From assembly GCA_034436355.1 (NCBI GenBank), contig DAOTVQ010000016.1:1-64000 (forward strand): 64,000 nucleotides of DNA, in the 5' to 3' direction. The notes under the pieces were generated by a model, which did not search any database, was not told the origin of the DNA, and saw nothing but the letters and a program-made list of their open reading frames with translations. This stretch comes from CP2-2F sp034436355 (GTDB lineage Bacteria; Chloroflexota; Anaerolineae; Aggregatilineales; UBA2796). The position numbers were made by a program, and so were the translations under genes. The number at the start of each line of letters is the position of its first letter. Position 1 is the first letter of the stretch. Shown one piece after another: positions 24,925 through 33,394 of the stretch.

Positions 24925-25923
24925 ATGAACACCTTCAACACCAAAGTTTTAGTGACAGGTGCGGCAGGCTTCATTGGCAGCCACCTCACCGAACAATTGG
25001 TGCGCGCAGGCTATGCTGTGCGCGCCATGACGCGCTACACCTCCGCCGCCGATAAGCGCGGCAACCTTGCCGATTTGCCCGCTGACGTGCTGGATCACGT
25101 TGAGCTTTACGCCGCCGATCTGCGCGACGCAGAAGCAGTCAGCAAAGCAGCCGCAGGCTGTGCGGCAATCTTTCACTTGGGCGCGATCATCTCGATTCCC
25201 TATTCCTACCAGCACCCTGAAGAAACCGTTGCCGTGAACATCAACGGCACGCTGAACGTGCTTCAGGCAATGCGCCAGCACAACACACCACGCGGCGTCA
25301 TCGTCAGCACCAGCGAAGTGTATGGCACTGCCCAATACGTGCCGATTGATGAACGGCATCCCTTGCAGGCGCAATCGCCTTATGCCGCCAGCAAGATCGC
25401 GGCGGAGGCGCTCAGCCTGAGCTTTCAGCGCACTTACGGCACGCCGATTGTGGTGGTGCGCCCGTTTAACACTTATGGCGAACGGCAGAGCGCCCGCGCT
25501 GTGATCCCAACCATTATCACACAGGCGCTCACCCGCGATGTGGTGCAGCTTGGCGCCATTCACACCTACCGCGACTACACGCACGCCGCCGATACGGCAC
25601 AGGGCTTAATGCGTGCCGCCTTCGGCGCAGACTCTGCCGTTGGGCAGGTCTTTAACTTGGGTACGGGCGAAACGCATACCATTGGCGCTATTGCCGAGAT
25701 GATCATCAGCCTGATCGGGCGTCCTGTCACGGTGCAGGCAAATAGTGAAGCGCGCCTGCGCCCTGAAAAAAGCGAAGTGCTGCGCTTGCAATCCAACAAC
25801 AGCCTTGCGCGCAGCGTCCTGCATTGGCAGCCTGAAATCTCGCTGGAAGAAGGCTTGGAGCGCACCATCGCGTGGATTTCAGCGCACCTCGATAAGTTTC
25901 AGCCCGATCAGTATCACGTATGA
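24925..25923 (+). CDS. NAD-dependent sugar-nucleotide epimerase/dehydratase
   Basis: 332 residues, extended short-chain dehydrogenase. It has the nucleotide-binding VTGAAGFIGSH (residues 10-20), the catalytic Ser130 (VSTSEVYG) and YAASK (Tyr153, Lys157), and a C-terminal substrate domain with RPFNTYGERQSARAVIPT and RDYTHAADTAQGL. These features fit UDP- or GDP-sugar epimerases or 4,6-dehydratases. Overlap by ATGA with a nucleotidyltransferase gene suggests a two-gene unit making an activated sugar. The exact sugar cannot be named. Confidence 0.85.
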   Translation: MNTFNTKVLVTGAAGFIGSHLTEQLVRAGYAVRAMTRYTSAADKRGNLADLPADVLDHVELYAADLRDAEAVSKAAAGCAAIFHLGAIISIPYSYQHPEETVAVNINGTLNVLQAMRQHNTPRGVIVSTSEVYGTAQYVPIDERHPLQAQSPYAASKIAAEALSLSFQRTYGTPIVVVRPFNTYGERQSARAVIPTIITQALTRDVVQLGAIHTYRDYTHAADTAQGLMRAAFGADSAVGQVFNLGTGETHTIGAIAEMIISLIGRPVTVQANSEARLRPEKSEVLRLQSNNSLARSVLHWQPEISLEEGLERTIAWISAHLDKFQPDQYHV

Positions 25924-26630
25924 GCAACGCTGTGCAGGCAGTCCTGATGTGTGGCGGACTCGGCACGCGCTTGCGTCCGTGGAGTTATGTCATTCCCAAG
26001 CCGATGTTTCCCATCGGCGAGCGCCCAATCCTCGAATTGCTGCTGGCGCGCTTGCGGAAATACGCTATTGGCGAGATTTACCTCTCGCTTGGCTATAAGG
26101 CAGAGCTGATCGAGACATACTTCAAGGATGGCGCACATTTAGGCGTAGCGCTGCACTATGTGCGCGAATCCGAGCCGCTTGGCACAGCCGGTGCGCTGAA
26201 CTTGCTGCGTGATCAACTGCGTGCGCCGTTCCTGATGATGAACGGCGACCTTGTCACACGCCTCGATTTTCACGCCTTCTATGCCTTCCACCTTGAGCAG
26301 CGCGCCGCGATCACGGTTGGCGTGAAGGCGTATGAGGTGCCGATTCCGTATGGCGTTGTGGAAAGTGCTGCCAATGAGGTGATCGCCTTGCGCGAAAAAC
26401 CAACGCTCAGCGTGAACATTAACGCCGGCATCTACGCCATCAGCCCTGAGGCGCTCAATTTGCTGCCCTCCAGCGGGCGCTACGACGCCACTCAGCTCAT
26501 CCAAGCGGCAATGGACGCACACCTGCGCGTGTGCAGCTACCCGATCCACGAATATTGGCTAGACATCGGGCGCTTTGAGGATTATCACAAGGCGAATGAG
26601 GATGCCGCCACTTGGCTGGATGAGGACTAG
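25920..26630 (+). CDS. Sugar-1-phosphate nucleotidyltransferase
   Basis: 236 residues. The N-terminal signature LMCGGLGTRLRPWSYVIPKPMFPIG is that of NTP:sugar-1-phosphate transferases. EPLGTAGALNLL and MMNGDLVTRLD give the nucleotide and metal sites, and EYWLDIGRFEDYHKAN closes the fold. It lacks the left-handed helix domain of GlmU and of larger pyrophosphorylases. Probably makes an NDP-sugar used by the epimerase encoded just upstream, with which it overlaps by four bases. Confidence 0.87.
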   Translation: MSNAVQAVLMCGGLGTRLRPWSYVIPKPMFPIGERPILELLLARLRKYAIGEIYLSLGYKAELIETYFKDGAHLGVALHYVRESEPLGTAGALNLLRDQLRAPFLMMNGDLVTRLDFHAFYAFHLEQRAAITVGVKAYEVPIPYGVVESAANEVIALREKPTLSVNINAGIYAISPEALNLLPSSGRYDATQLIQAAMDAHLRVCSYPIHEYWLDIGRFEDYHKANEDAATWLDED

Positions 26631-26674
26631 GCTGAGGATAGGCGTGCTTTTCACTATTTCTGAGTGCTTACACG

Positions 26675-26702
26675 CGGCGGACGGGATTGCTCCCGCCCGC
26701 CG
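26675..26702. terminator. Bidirectional hairpin between convergent operons
   Basis: CGGCGG-a-CGGGA-TTGC-TCCCG-c-CCGCCG: 6 + 5 bp stem with one mismatch and a 4-base loop. It lies in the 80-bp gap between the nucleotidyltransferase gene and potD, which converge. Confidence 0.55.
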
Positions 26703-26710
26703 CCGCCTGT

Positions 26711-27793
26711 CTAGCCGCCGATGCGTACCTCTGCCCAGATTTCATCCCACAAGCGGCGCGCTGCGTCGTCCAGTGGGCGAATCCACTCCATCTTGGCGAT
26801 TTCCTCATCAGAAGGTAGGAACTTGAGCAGCACGGGATCAGTGAATTCACGGGCTGCCTTGTTGGCGCTCAAAAAGCCGATGGTGTTGCTAATGCGCGCC
26901 GTATTCTCTGGCTCTAGCAGGAAGTTGATGAAATGCTCTGCCGTTCCCTTGCGTGGGCTCTTGGCAGTGACGCACACGCTCTCTTGGAAGCGCAGCGCGC
27001 CTTCTTTGGGCGTCACATGCCGCCACTCGCCCTCAGGCTTCTCATCGGTGGCGGTCAGCAGTGCCGCCTTGGCAGTGGCGCCATTCCAAGATTGCGAAAT
27101 GATCACCTCTTTGGCGGGCAGCAGCGTTTCCTGATAGTCGGCACTGTTGATGTAGCGGTACTGCGGCACAACGCGCAGTAGCACGTCGCGTGCTTGTTCC
27201 AGTTCGGCGCGCACGCTGCTGTTGGGCGAATAGCCAAGGTAGATCAGCGCTGCGCCAAGCAGTTCGCGCTGGTCATCAAAAACGTTGATGCCGCCGAGCA
27301 GGGTGTAGTTATCCACTTGCTCAGGATCGAAAAGGGCTGCCCATGAATCAGGCGGCGTCTCGATGGATTCGTGATAGGCGATGCCGGTTGTCCCCCACAT
27401 GTAGGGCAGGCAGAAACCATCCGGATCGTACCAAGCGTCAAGGTTTAGCGGATCGAGGTTTTCCCAGTTCGGCACGTTGGCACGGTCAATCTTGGCAAGC
27501 AGTCCCAAGGTGATCATACGCGCCACCATGTAGTCTGACGGAAAGACCACATCATATTCGGCGCCGGCTTGCAGCTTGGCGAACAGTTCTTCATTGGTCG
27601 CATAGTTATCATAGGTGACGCGCACGCCGAACTGCTGCTCATATTCGGTCAGCAGTTCTTCGTCAATATAATCACCCCAGTTGTAAACGTAGAGTTCGCT
27701 ATCCAGTTGTTGTGCGCGTGAAGGCGCGCCCAGCGGCGCGAACACGGCGGCTAAGGCGGCGATCAGCGCCAGAACAACAAGACGTTTTGCCAT
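26711..27793 (-). CDS. potD: Spermidine/putrescine ABC transporter substrate-binding protein
   Basis: 360 residues with a Sec signal peptide (KRLVVLALIAALAAVFAPLGAPSRAQ) and no lipobox. The mature part begins ELYVYNWGDYIDEELL, then FPSDYMVARMI, WGTTGIAYHES and VISQSWNGATA, the pattern of PotD/PotF polyamine-binding proteins. It delivers polyamine to PotB/PotC. It is the last gene of potABCD on the minus strand, 21 bases after potC. Confidence 0.93.
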   Translation of the reverse strand: MAKRLVVLALIAALAAVFAPLGAPSRAQQLDSELYVYNWGDYIDEELLTEYEQQFGVRVTYDNYATNEELFAKLQAGAEYDVVFPSDYMVARMITLGLLAKIDRANVPNWENLDPLNLDAWYDPDGFCLPYMWGTTGIAYHESIETPPDSWAALFDPEQVDNYTLLGGINVFDDQRELLGAALIYLGYSPNSSVRAELEQARDVLLRVVPQYRYINSADYQETLLPAKEVIISQSWNGATAKAALLTATDEKPEGEWRHVTPKEGALRFQESVCVTAKSPRKGTAEHFINFLLEPENTARISNTIGFLSANKAAREFTDPVLLKFLPSDEEIAKMEWIRPLDDAARRLWDEIWAEVRIGG

Positions 27794-27814
27794 CAGGTTT
27801 TGCTTCCTTTATCC

Positions 27815-28693
27815 TTAATTGAACGATTGAACAGAGTGTGCTTTGCCGCCACGCTGCATCAACAGCGAGACGACCACCAACGCTACTGAGAGCAGCAGCA
27901 CCAACGCGGCAACCGCTGTGATCTCAGGCTTCAAGCCGAACCGAATTGACGAGTAAATCTTGACGGGCAGCGTTGTATCACCCTGTCCACTGACGAAAGA
28001 CGTAATCACAAATTCGTCAAAGGACATGGTGAACGCCATAAGCCCGCCTGCCAAGATTGCAGGGCGCAGCAGCAGCAGCGTCACGCGCCGAAACGCCTGC
28101 CATGGGCTGGCATACAGGTCAGCGGCTGCCTCTTCCAAGCGTGCATCTAGGCTTGCCAGCCGCGCCCGAATGATGACTGCCACAAACGCCGTGTTGAAAG
28201 CCACATGCCCGATCAGCACCGTCCAACGGCTTAGTGAGACGTTCACCGCCGAGAAAAAGAGCAGCAGTGAAAGCGCCATCACAATATCAGGAATGATGAT
28301 CGGCAGATAGAGCATTCCATCGTAGGCATGTTTGCCGCGAAAACGGAAGCGCTCTAGCGCCAAGCCCGCCAAAGTGCCAAGCACCGTCGAGATCAGCGCT
28401 GAGAAGGTGGCAATCCACAGCGTAACATTCAAAGAGCTGATCCACTCGCGGCTGCTGAAGACGCGCTGATACCACTGCAAACTAAAGCCTTCCCACGTGC
28501 CTAGCCGTGTGCCGCTGTTGAATGAGAAGATCACCAAGACGATGATCGGCAGGTAGAGAAAGGCAAACACGGCAAAGCTGATCAAGGGCAAGCCAAGCCG
28601 ACGGGCTGAACGTGCCTGCCGCCGCAGGGCAGCCCCTAAGCGTGGTGCAATAAGCGGTGGTGCAACCGCAATGCGCGTTGATTCTGTCGTCAT
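27815..28693 (-). CDS. potC: Spermidine/putrescine ABC transporter permease PotC
   Basis: 292 residues with a longer-than-usual basic N-terminus, six predicted helices, and the coupling segment LEEAAADLYASPWQAFRRVTLLLLRP. TMSFDEFVITSFVSG is typical of PotC/PotI. It overlaps potB by ATGA and is followed by potD. Confidence 0.92.
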   Translation of the reverse strand: MTTESTRIAVAPPLIAPRLGAALRRQARSARRLGLPLISFAVFAFLYLPIIVLVIFSFNSGTRLGTWEGFSLQWYQRVFSSREWISSLNVTLWIATFSALISTVLGTLAGLALERFRFRGKHAYDGMLYLPIIIPDIVMALSLLLFFSAVNVSLSRWTVLIGHVAFNTAFVAVIIRARLASLDARLEEAAADLYASPWQAFRRVTLLLLRPAILAGGLMAFTMSFDEFVITSFVSGQGDTTLPVKIYSSIRFGLKPEITAVAALVLLLSVALVVVSLLMQRGGKAHSVQSFN

Positions 28694-29997
28694 GTGGAAG
28701 CTGCCTTTCTGCCTAAGCGGAAGTACACAAGGGTAGCCATGAGCATTAGCACGGTCAGCACCATGCCAAAGGCGGCGCCAAAGGCTTTATCGCCCGAGGC
28801 GCCTATAAACTGCTGCTCCAGCAGGTTGCCGATCAAAAAGAACTTGCCACCGCCTAAGACATTGGAGATCACATAGCTGCCAACCGCAGGAATGAACACC
28901 AGAATGCAGCCTGCCACCACGCCCGGCAGCGTCAGCGGAAAGACCACCCGCCAAAAGGCGCGCACAGGGTCAGCGTAAAGATCATTTGCGGCTTCCACCA
29001 TGCGCTTATCGAGCCGTTCGATGCTCTGGTAAAGTGGCAGCACCATGAAGGGCAAATAGCCATACACCAAGCCGAGCAGCAGCGCGCCCGGCGTGTTCAG
29101 CAAGTCTAATGGGCGGTTGATGACGCCTAGCCCATCTATCAACAGGCTGTTCAGCACACCATCGCGCCGCAAGATGATGATCCAGGCGTAGGTGCGGATC
29201 AGCAAGTTCGTCCAGAACGGGATCATCACCAACATCAGCCAGAGGTTGCGCCAGCGCTCTGGTTGGCGTGCGATCCAGAAGGCGAACGGATAGCCGATCA
29301 CCAGGCAGATCGCCATCGTCAGGAAGGCAATCCACAGTGTGCGGATGATGATGTTGAGGTAAACCAACCCACTAACACCGATGGGCGTGATCAGGCGTTG
29401 GTAGTTCTCTAGGCTTGGTGTGCTGAGGTCAAGCGTTCCTAACTCGGTGGTGCGCCCTAAACTTGCCGCAAAGACGCCCACCAGCGGCAGCACAAAAAAG
29501 ATTCCGAGCCACACAAGGCTTGGGTATGCCAACAATGCGCCGCTATTGCGCGAGAGCAGCGCCAGCAGGGCGCCACTATGCACACCGATCAACAGCGCAC
29601 CACCAAAATCGCGGGTGGTGGCAAAATAAAGCAGGCTGAGCGCAATACCCGCCCATGCCCGCGCCGCCGCAATCCGCCCAACCTGCGCTTCACCCTGCCG
29701 CAGGCGCAGCCCAAGCCATCCCTCCAAAAGGGCAACGACTGCCACGCCCGCAGCGACGCCCAGCATCGAAAGGCTTTCTGCCAAGTTGTAAAGCTGTGTC
29801 TCGATTGGCAGAAAATCTTTCTGCCCCAACAGTGGAACGCGCACCAAGAGTGCTATTCCGTACAAGGCGCTCAGCAGCAGCGCCCAACCTGCCCAGCGGT
29901 CATAGCGGCGTTGGTAAGGACGCGCCGCCGCCCACTTCGGCAGCTTGGCAGCCTGCGCCGCCTTGCTACCCACACCCGTTGAAGCTGTTGTCGTCAT
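28690..29997 (-). CDS. potB: Spermidine/putrescine ABC transporter permease PotB with long N-terminal membrane extension
   Basis: 435 residues, against roughly 275-300 usual. The PotB core begins near residue 155 with LAYPSLVWLGIFFVLPLVGVF and contains the coupling segment MVEAANDLYADPVRAFWRVVFPL and FIPAVGSYVISNVLGGG. The first 155 residues are extra and contain about four hydrophobic stretches (near 35-52, 72-93, 110-126, 131-148). No other start fits a short PotB, since the frame is continuous. The extension could help assembly or regulate transport. It overlaps potC by four bases. Confidence 0.9.
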   Translation of the reverse strand: MTTTASTGVGSKAAQAAKLPKWAAARPYQRRYDRWAGWALLLSALYGIALLVRVPLLGQKDFLPIETQLYNLAESLSMLGVAAGVAVVALLEGWLGLRLRQGEAQVGRIAAARAWAGIALSLLYFATTRDFGGALLIGVHSGALLALLSRNSGALLAYPSLVWLGIFFVLPLVGVFAASLGRTTELGTLDLSTPSLENYQRLITPIGVSGLVYLNIIIRTLWIAFLTMAICLVIGYPFAFWIARQPERWRNLWLMLVMIPFWTNLLIRTYAWIIILRRDGVLNSLLIDGLGVINRPLDLLNTPGALLLGLVYGYLPFMVLPLYQSIERLDKRMVEAANDLYADPVRAFWRVVFPLTLPGVVAGCILVFIPAVGSYVISNVLGGGKFFLIGNLLEQQFIGASGDKAFGAAFGMVLTVLMLMATLVYFRLGRKAAST

Positions 29998-30082
29998 TCT
30001 TTCCCAGCGATCACCTCATCAGTTAAAAACTGTCTCCAGTGCTTTTCCGAACGATAGCACTAGGCAGCCTGCCTAGCGTTGC

Positions 30083-31162
30083 TTAATCAATCAGGACGCG
30101 CGCATTGTCCAGCGCCCACGTCACATAGACCGTATCACCACGCCGAAAGCGCTGATCCCGATTGGCGCCCAAATTCTGCACACGCGCCACCACCTGCGTG
30201 CGTTCGCCAAGCTGCACCACATAGCGCATATCCGTGCCGATGTAAACTGCCTCGCGCACGCTGCCGCGCAGCGCACGCGGATCGCCGTTCGCCGCGCTCA
30301 GCGTGATCTTTTCAGGACGAATGGCAACCGTGACGCGTGTGCCTTCTGCCAGAGCGCGCTCGCTGGCTGCCGCCGCAATGCTCAAGGCAGGCTCCAACAT
30401 CACTTCTGCCACGCCATTCACGTTGACCAACTCGCCCTCAAGAAAGTTCGTCTCGCCAATGAAATCTGCCACATAGCGCGACTGCGGGCGCTCGTAGATT
30501 TCTTCAGGTGTGGCGCATTGCAGCACATGCCCGTGTCCCATCACCGCGATGCGATCCGACATGGTGAGCGCTTCTTCCTGATCGTGCGTCACGTAAATGA
30601 AGGTGATGCCGATCTCTTGCTGAATCTGCTTGAGTTCAAACTGCATCGCCTTGCGAAGTTTCAAGTCCAGCGCGCCAAGCGGCTCATCCAACAGCAGCAC
30701 AGCAGGGCGGTTGACTAAGGCACGCGCCAATGCCACGCGCTGCTGCTGCCCGCCTGAAAGCTGCGACGGACGGCTGTTAGCGCGCTCAGCCATCCGCACC
30801 ATTGCCAGGGCTTCGCGCACGCGCAGATCAATCTCTTTGCGCGGCAGGCGCTGCATTTCCAAGCCGAACGCCACGTTTTGGGCAACGCTCATGTGTGGGA
30901 ACAGGGCGTAGTTCTGGAAGACGGTGTTGATTGGGCGCTGAAAAGCAGGCGTTTCGCCGACGGCTTGCCCATGCAGGTAAATTTCGCCGCTGGTGGGCGC
31001 TTCAAAGCCGGCGATTAGGCGCAGCGTGGTGGTTTTGCCACAGCCGCTCGGACCGAGGATCGAAAAGAACTCGCCATCCTTAATTTGGAGCGAGATGTTA
31101 TCTACTGCGCGAAAAGTGCCGTAGGCTTTGCTGAGGTTAACCAGTTCCACTGCATAAAGCAT
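30083..31162 (-). CDS. potA: Spermidine/putrescine ABC transporter ATPase
   Basis: 359 residues. Walker A GPSGCGKT (37-44), a Q-loop FQNYALFPHMSV, signature LSGGQQQRVALARAL, Walker B AVLLLDEPLGALD, then the C-terminal TOBE-type domain (TRVTVAIRPEKITL). The ATG at 31162 is chosen because AGGAGG (31177-31172) is nine bases upstream; a more upstream ATG at 31183 would put that site inside the gene. It is the first gene of the potABCD unit. Confidence 0.93.
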   Translation of the reverse strand: MLYAVELVNLSKAYGTFRAVDNISLQIKDGEFFSILGPSGCGKTTTLRLIAGFEAPTSGEIYLHGQAVGETPAFQRPINTVFQNYALFPHMSVAQNVAFGLEMQRLPRKEIDLRVREALAMVRMAERANSRPSQLSGGQQQRVALARALVNRPAVLLLDEPLGALDLKLRKAMQFELKQIQQEIGITFIYVTHDQEEALTMSDRIAVMGHGHVLQCATPEEIYERPQSRYVADFIGETNFLEGELVNVNGVAEVMLEPALSIAAAASERALAEGTRVTVAIRPEKITLSAANGDPRALRGSVREAVYIGTDMRYVVQLGERTQVVARVQNLGANRDQRFRRGDTVYVTWALDNARVLID

Positions 31163-31262
31163 CGCATAAAGCCTCCTATGCAAACGCAGAAAAACCGTGC
31201 GTAGAATTTTGCTATTTTAGTCAGAATAGCGCAGAATGCCAGTTGTATTTTTGTGACGTGGT

Positions 31263-31335
31263 GTTGCAAGCCTGTTATGCAACGGTAAGTTTTCCAAACA
31301 AGTGTTTGTTAGGCACTTGCGGCGGGCGGTATAAT
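31263..31335 (+). promoter_or_regulatory. Promoter of the branched-chain dehydrogenase operon with two dyads
   Basis: TTGTTA (31306-31311) and a consensus TATAAT (31330-31335) with an 18-bp spacer. A 14-bp palindrome CAAACA-AG-TGTTTG (31295-31308) overlaps the -35, a typical repressor site. A second dyad, GTTGCA-N9-TGCAAC, lies upstream (31263-31283). AAGGAGA and the TTG start follow at 31368. The rest of the 205-bp gap to potA shows no gene. Confidence 0.6.
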
Positions 31336-31367
31336 GGAAATAGGCTTTTGAAGGAGAATCTTTATCT

Positions 31368-32405
31368 TTGTCTGCTTTAACCAAAACACAACTATCCCGC
31401 CCTTCGGAGCAGCTTTCCAACGAGACGCTGCTTGATATGTATTGGCACATGCTGCTTTCGCGGCGCACCGATGAGCGTGCTTGGGTGCTGCATCGGCAGG
31501 GCAAGATCGCCTTTCACATCAGCGGTATGGGGCATGAGGCAACACAAGTTGGCGCTGCCTTTGCCATTAATCGCGGTGTGGATTATGTGGTGCCATACTA
31601 CCGCGATCTGGCGCTGGTGATGGCGCTGGGCATCACGCCCCGCGATTTTATGATCAGCCTGTTCGGCAAGGCGGGCGAGATCAGCAGCAAGGCACGCCAA
31701 ATGCCCAGCCACTGGGGCAGCAAAGCGCACCACATCCTCTCGACCTCTAGCCCGGTGGCAACCCAAGTGCCACAAGCGGCGGGCATGGCGTTTGCCATTA
31801 AATATCAGCGCGAAAACGGCTTGCTCGATCCAAACGATCCCACACAGCCACGCCTTGCGCTCACCTGCTTAGGCGAAGGCTCCACCAGTCAGGGCGAATG
31901 GCACGAGGGCATGAATTGGGCAGGCGTTCACACACTACCGTTCATCTGCATTGTGCAGAACAACAATTACGCCATCTCGGTGCCGATTGAGCAGCAAATG
32001 GCAGTTAGCCACGTGGCAGAGCGCGCTATAGCTTACGGCGTGCAGGGCGTCACGGTAGATGGCACCGATATTCTCGCCTTCTATGATGTGATGCGCGCCG
32101 CCGTAGAGCGTGCCTACAACGGCGAAGGCGCCACGCTGATCGAGGCGAAGTGCTACCGCCTGACGCCGCACAGCTCTGATGATGATGATCGCTCTTACCG
32201 CCCGCGTGAGGAAGTCGAAGAGGCAAAGCGCACCGATGCCATCCTGCGCTATGAGCAGCACCTGATGGCGCGTGGCATTCTGAGCGACGCCCTGAAGCAA
32301 GACTACGAACAGCGTGCGCGGCAGATGGTGGATGAGGCACAGCGCTACGCCGAAAATGCGCCCTACCCCGAAGAATCTTCTTTGTATGAGGATGTTTATG
32401 CCTGA
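31368..32405 (+). CDS. bkdAA: Branched-chain 2-oxoacid dehydrogenase E1 alpha
   Basis: 345 residues of the thiamine-diphosphate E1 alpha family. It has GHEATQVGAAFAI, YYRDLALVMALGI, RQMPSHWGSK, and the TPP-binding GEGSTSQGEWHEG...NNNYAIS. SDDDDRSYRP near residue 265 and RQMPSHWGSK are marks of the branched-chain rather than the pyruvate type, by recollection of the Thermus enzyme. It decarboxylates valine-, leucine- and isoleucine-derived 2-oxoacids. The start is a TTG with AAGGAGA upstream. The E1 beta start overlaps its stop by eight bases. Confidence 0.85.
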   Translation: MSALTKTQLSRPSEQLSNETLLDMYWHMLLSRRTDERAWVLHRQGKIAFHISGMGHEATQVGAAFAINRGVDYVVPYYRDLALVMALGITPRDFMISLFGKAGEISSKARQMPSHWGSKAHHILSTSSPVATQVPQAAGMAFAIKYQRENGLLDPNDPTQPRLALTCLGEGSTSQGEWHEGMNWAGVHTLPFICIVQNNNYAISVPIEQQMAVSHVAERAIAYGVQGVTVDGTDILAFYDVMRAAVERAYNGEGATLIEAKCYRLTPHSSDDDDRSYRPREEVEEAKRTDAILRYEQHLMARGILSDALKQDYEQRARQMVDEAQRYAENAPYPEESSLYEDVYA

Positions 32406-33384
32406 AATGACTTTAATTGACGCGCTGCGCGAGGCGATGGACGAGGAACTCGCCCGCGATCCGCGTGTGTTCATCACGGGTGAAGATGTTGGCAAGCGCG
32501 GCGGCGTTTTCCGCGCCACGATGGGACTCTACGAAAAGTATGGCGAAAAGCGCATTATTGACTCGCCGCTTGCCGAACTCTCCATCGTGGCGATTGGCAT
32601 CGGCGCCGCCTGCGCCGGCTTGCTGCCCATCTGCGAGATTCAATTCGCCGATTTTATCCATCCCGCCTTTAACCAAATCGTGAACGAGGCGGCAAAGATG
32701 TACTACCGCAGCGGCGGCACTTGGAACGTCCCCATGACCATCCGTGCGCCTTACGGCGGTGGTATTGGCGGTGGCTTGTACCACAGCCAGAGCGTTGAGG
32801 CGTTCTTCACGCACGTGCCGGGGCTCAAAGTAGTGATCCCTTCCACGCCGCACGATGCCAAAGGCTTGCTCAAAAGCGCCGTGCGCGATCCGAACCCTGT
32901 GCTGTTCTTTGAGCCAAAGAAGGGCTACCGCAGCATTAAGGGCGACGTGCCAGCGGGTGACTATACCGTGCCGTTGGGCAAGGCGCGCCACGCCCGTGAA
33001 GGCGGCGATCTCTCGGTGTATGCTTATGGCATGATGGCACATTATACGGTGCAGGCGGCTGAACAGGTGGCGCGTGAAGATGGCATTCAGTGCGATGTGA
33101 TCGATCTGCGCACGCTGCTGCCCATAGATAAAGAGTCGATCTTGGCGTCTTTCAAAAAGACGGGCAAAGCGCTGATCGTCTATGAAGATAACCTGACGAT
33201 GGGCTACGGCGCAGAAATTGCCGCCATCCTGAGCAGCGAAGGCTTCGAATACATGGATGCGCCGATCATGCGGCTCGGTGCGCCGGACGTGCCAGCCGTG
33301 CCATTCAGCCATCCGCTGCAAGAGGCGTTCATGCCCAACCCGCACAAAATTGCTGCCGCCATGCGCGCATTGGCTGCCTACTAA
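32398..33384 (+). CDS. bkdAB: Branched-chain 2-oxoacid dehydrogenase E1 beta
   Basis: 328 residues from the ATG at 32398, which has GAGG six bases upstream and overlaps the E1 alpha stop (ATGCCTGA). GEDVGKRGGVFRATMGLYEKYG, EIQFADFIHPAF, HSQSVEAFFTHVPGLKVV, DAKGLLKSAVRDPNPV and DLRTLLPID follow the E1 beta pattern. It pairs with E1 alpha as an alpha2beta2 heterotetramer. Eleven bases separate it from E2. Confidence 0.9.
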   Translation: MPEMTLIDALREAMDEELARDPRVFITGEDVGKRGGVFRATMGLYEKYGEKRIIDSPLAELSIVAIGIGAACAGLLPICEIQFADFIHPAFNQIVNEAAKMYYRSGGTWNVPMTIRAPYGGGIGGGLYHSQSVEAFFTHVPGLKVVIPSTPHDAKGLLKSAVRDPNPVLFFEPKKGYRSIKGDVPAGDYTVPLGKARHAREGGDLSVYAYGMMAHYTVQAAEQVAREDGIQCDVIDLRTLLPIDKESILASFKKTGKALIVYEDNLTMGYGAEIAAILSSEGFEYMDAPIMRLGAPDVPAVPFSHPLQEAFMPNPHKIAAAMRALAAY

Positions 33385-33394
33385 AGGAGAGACC

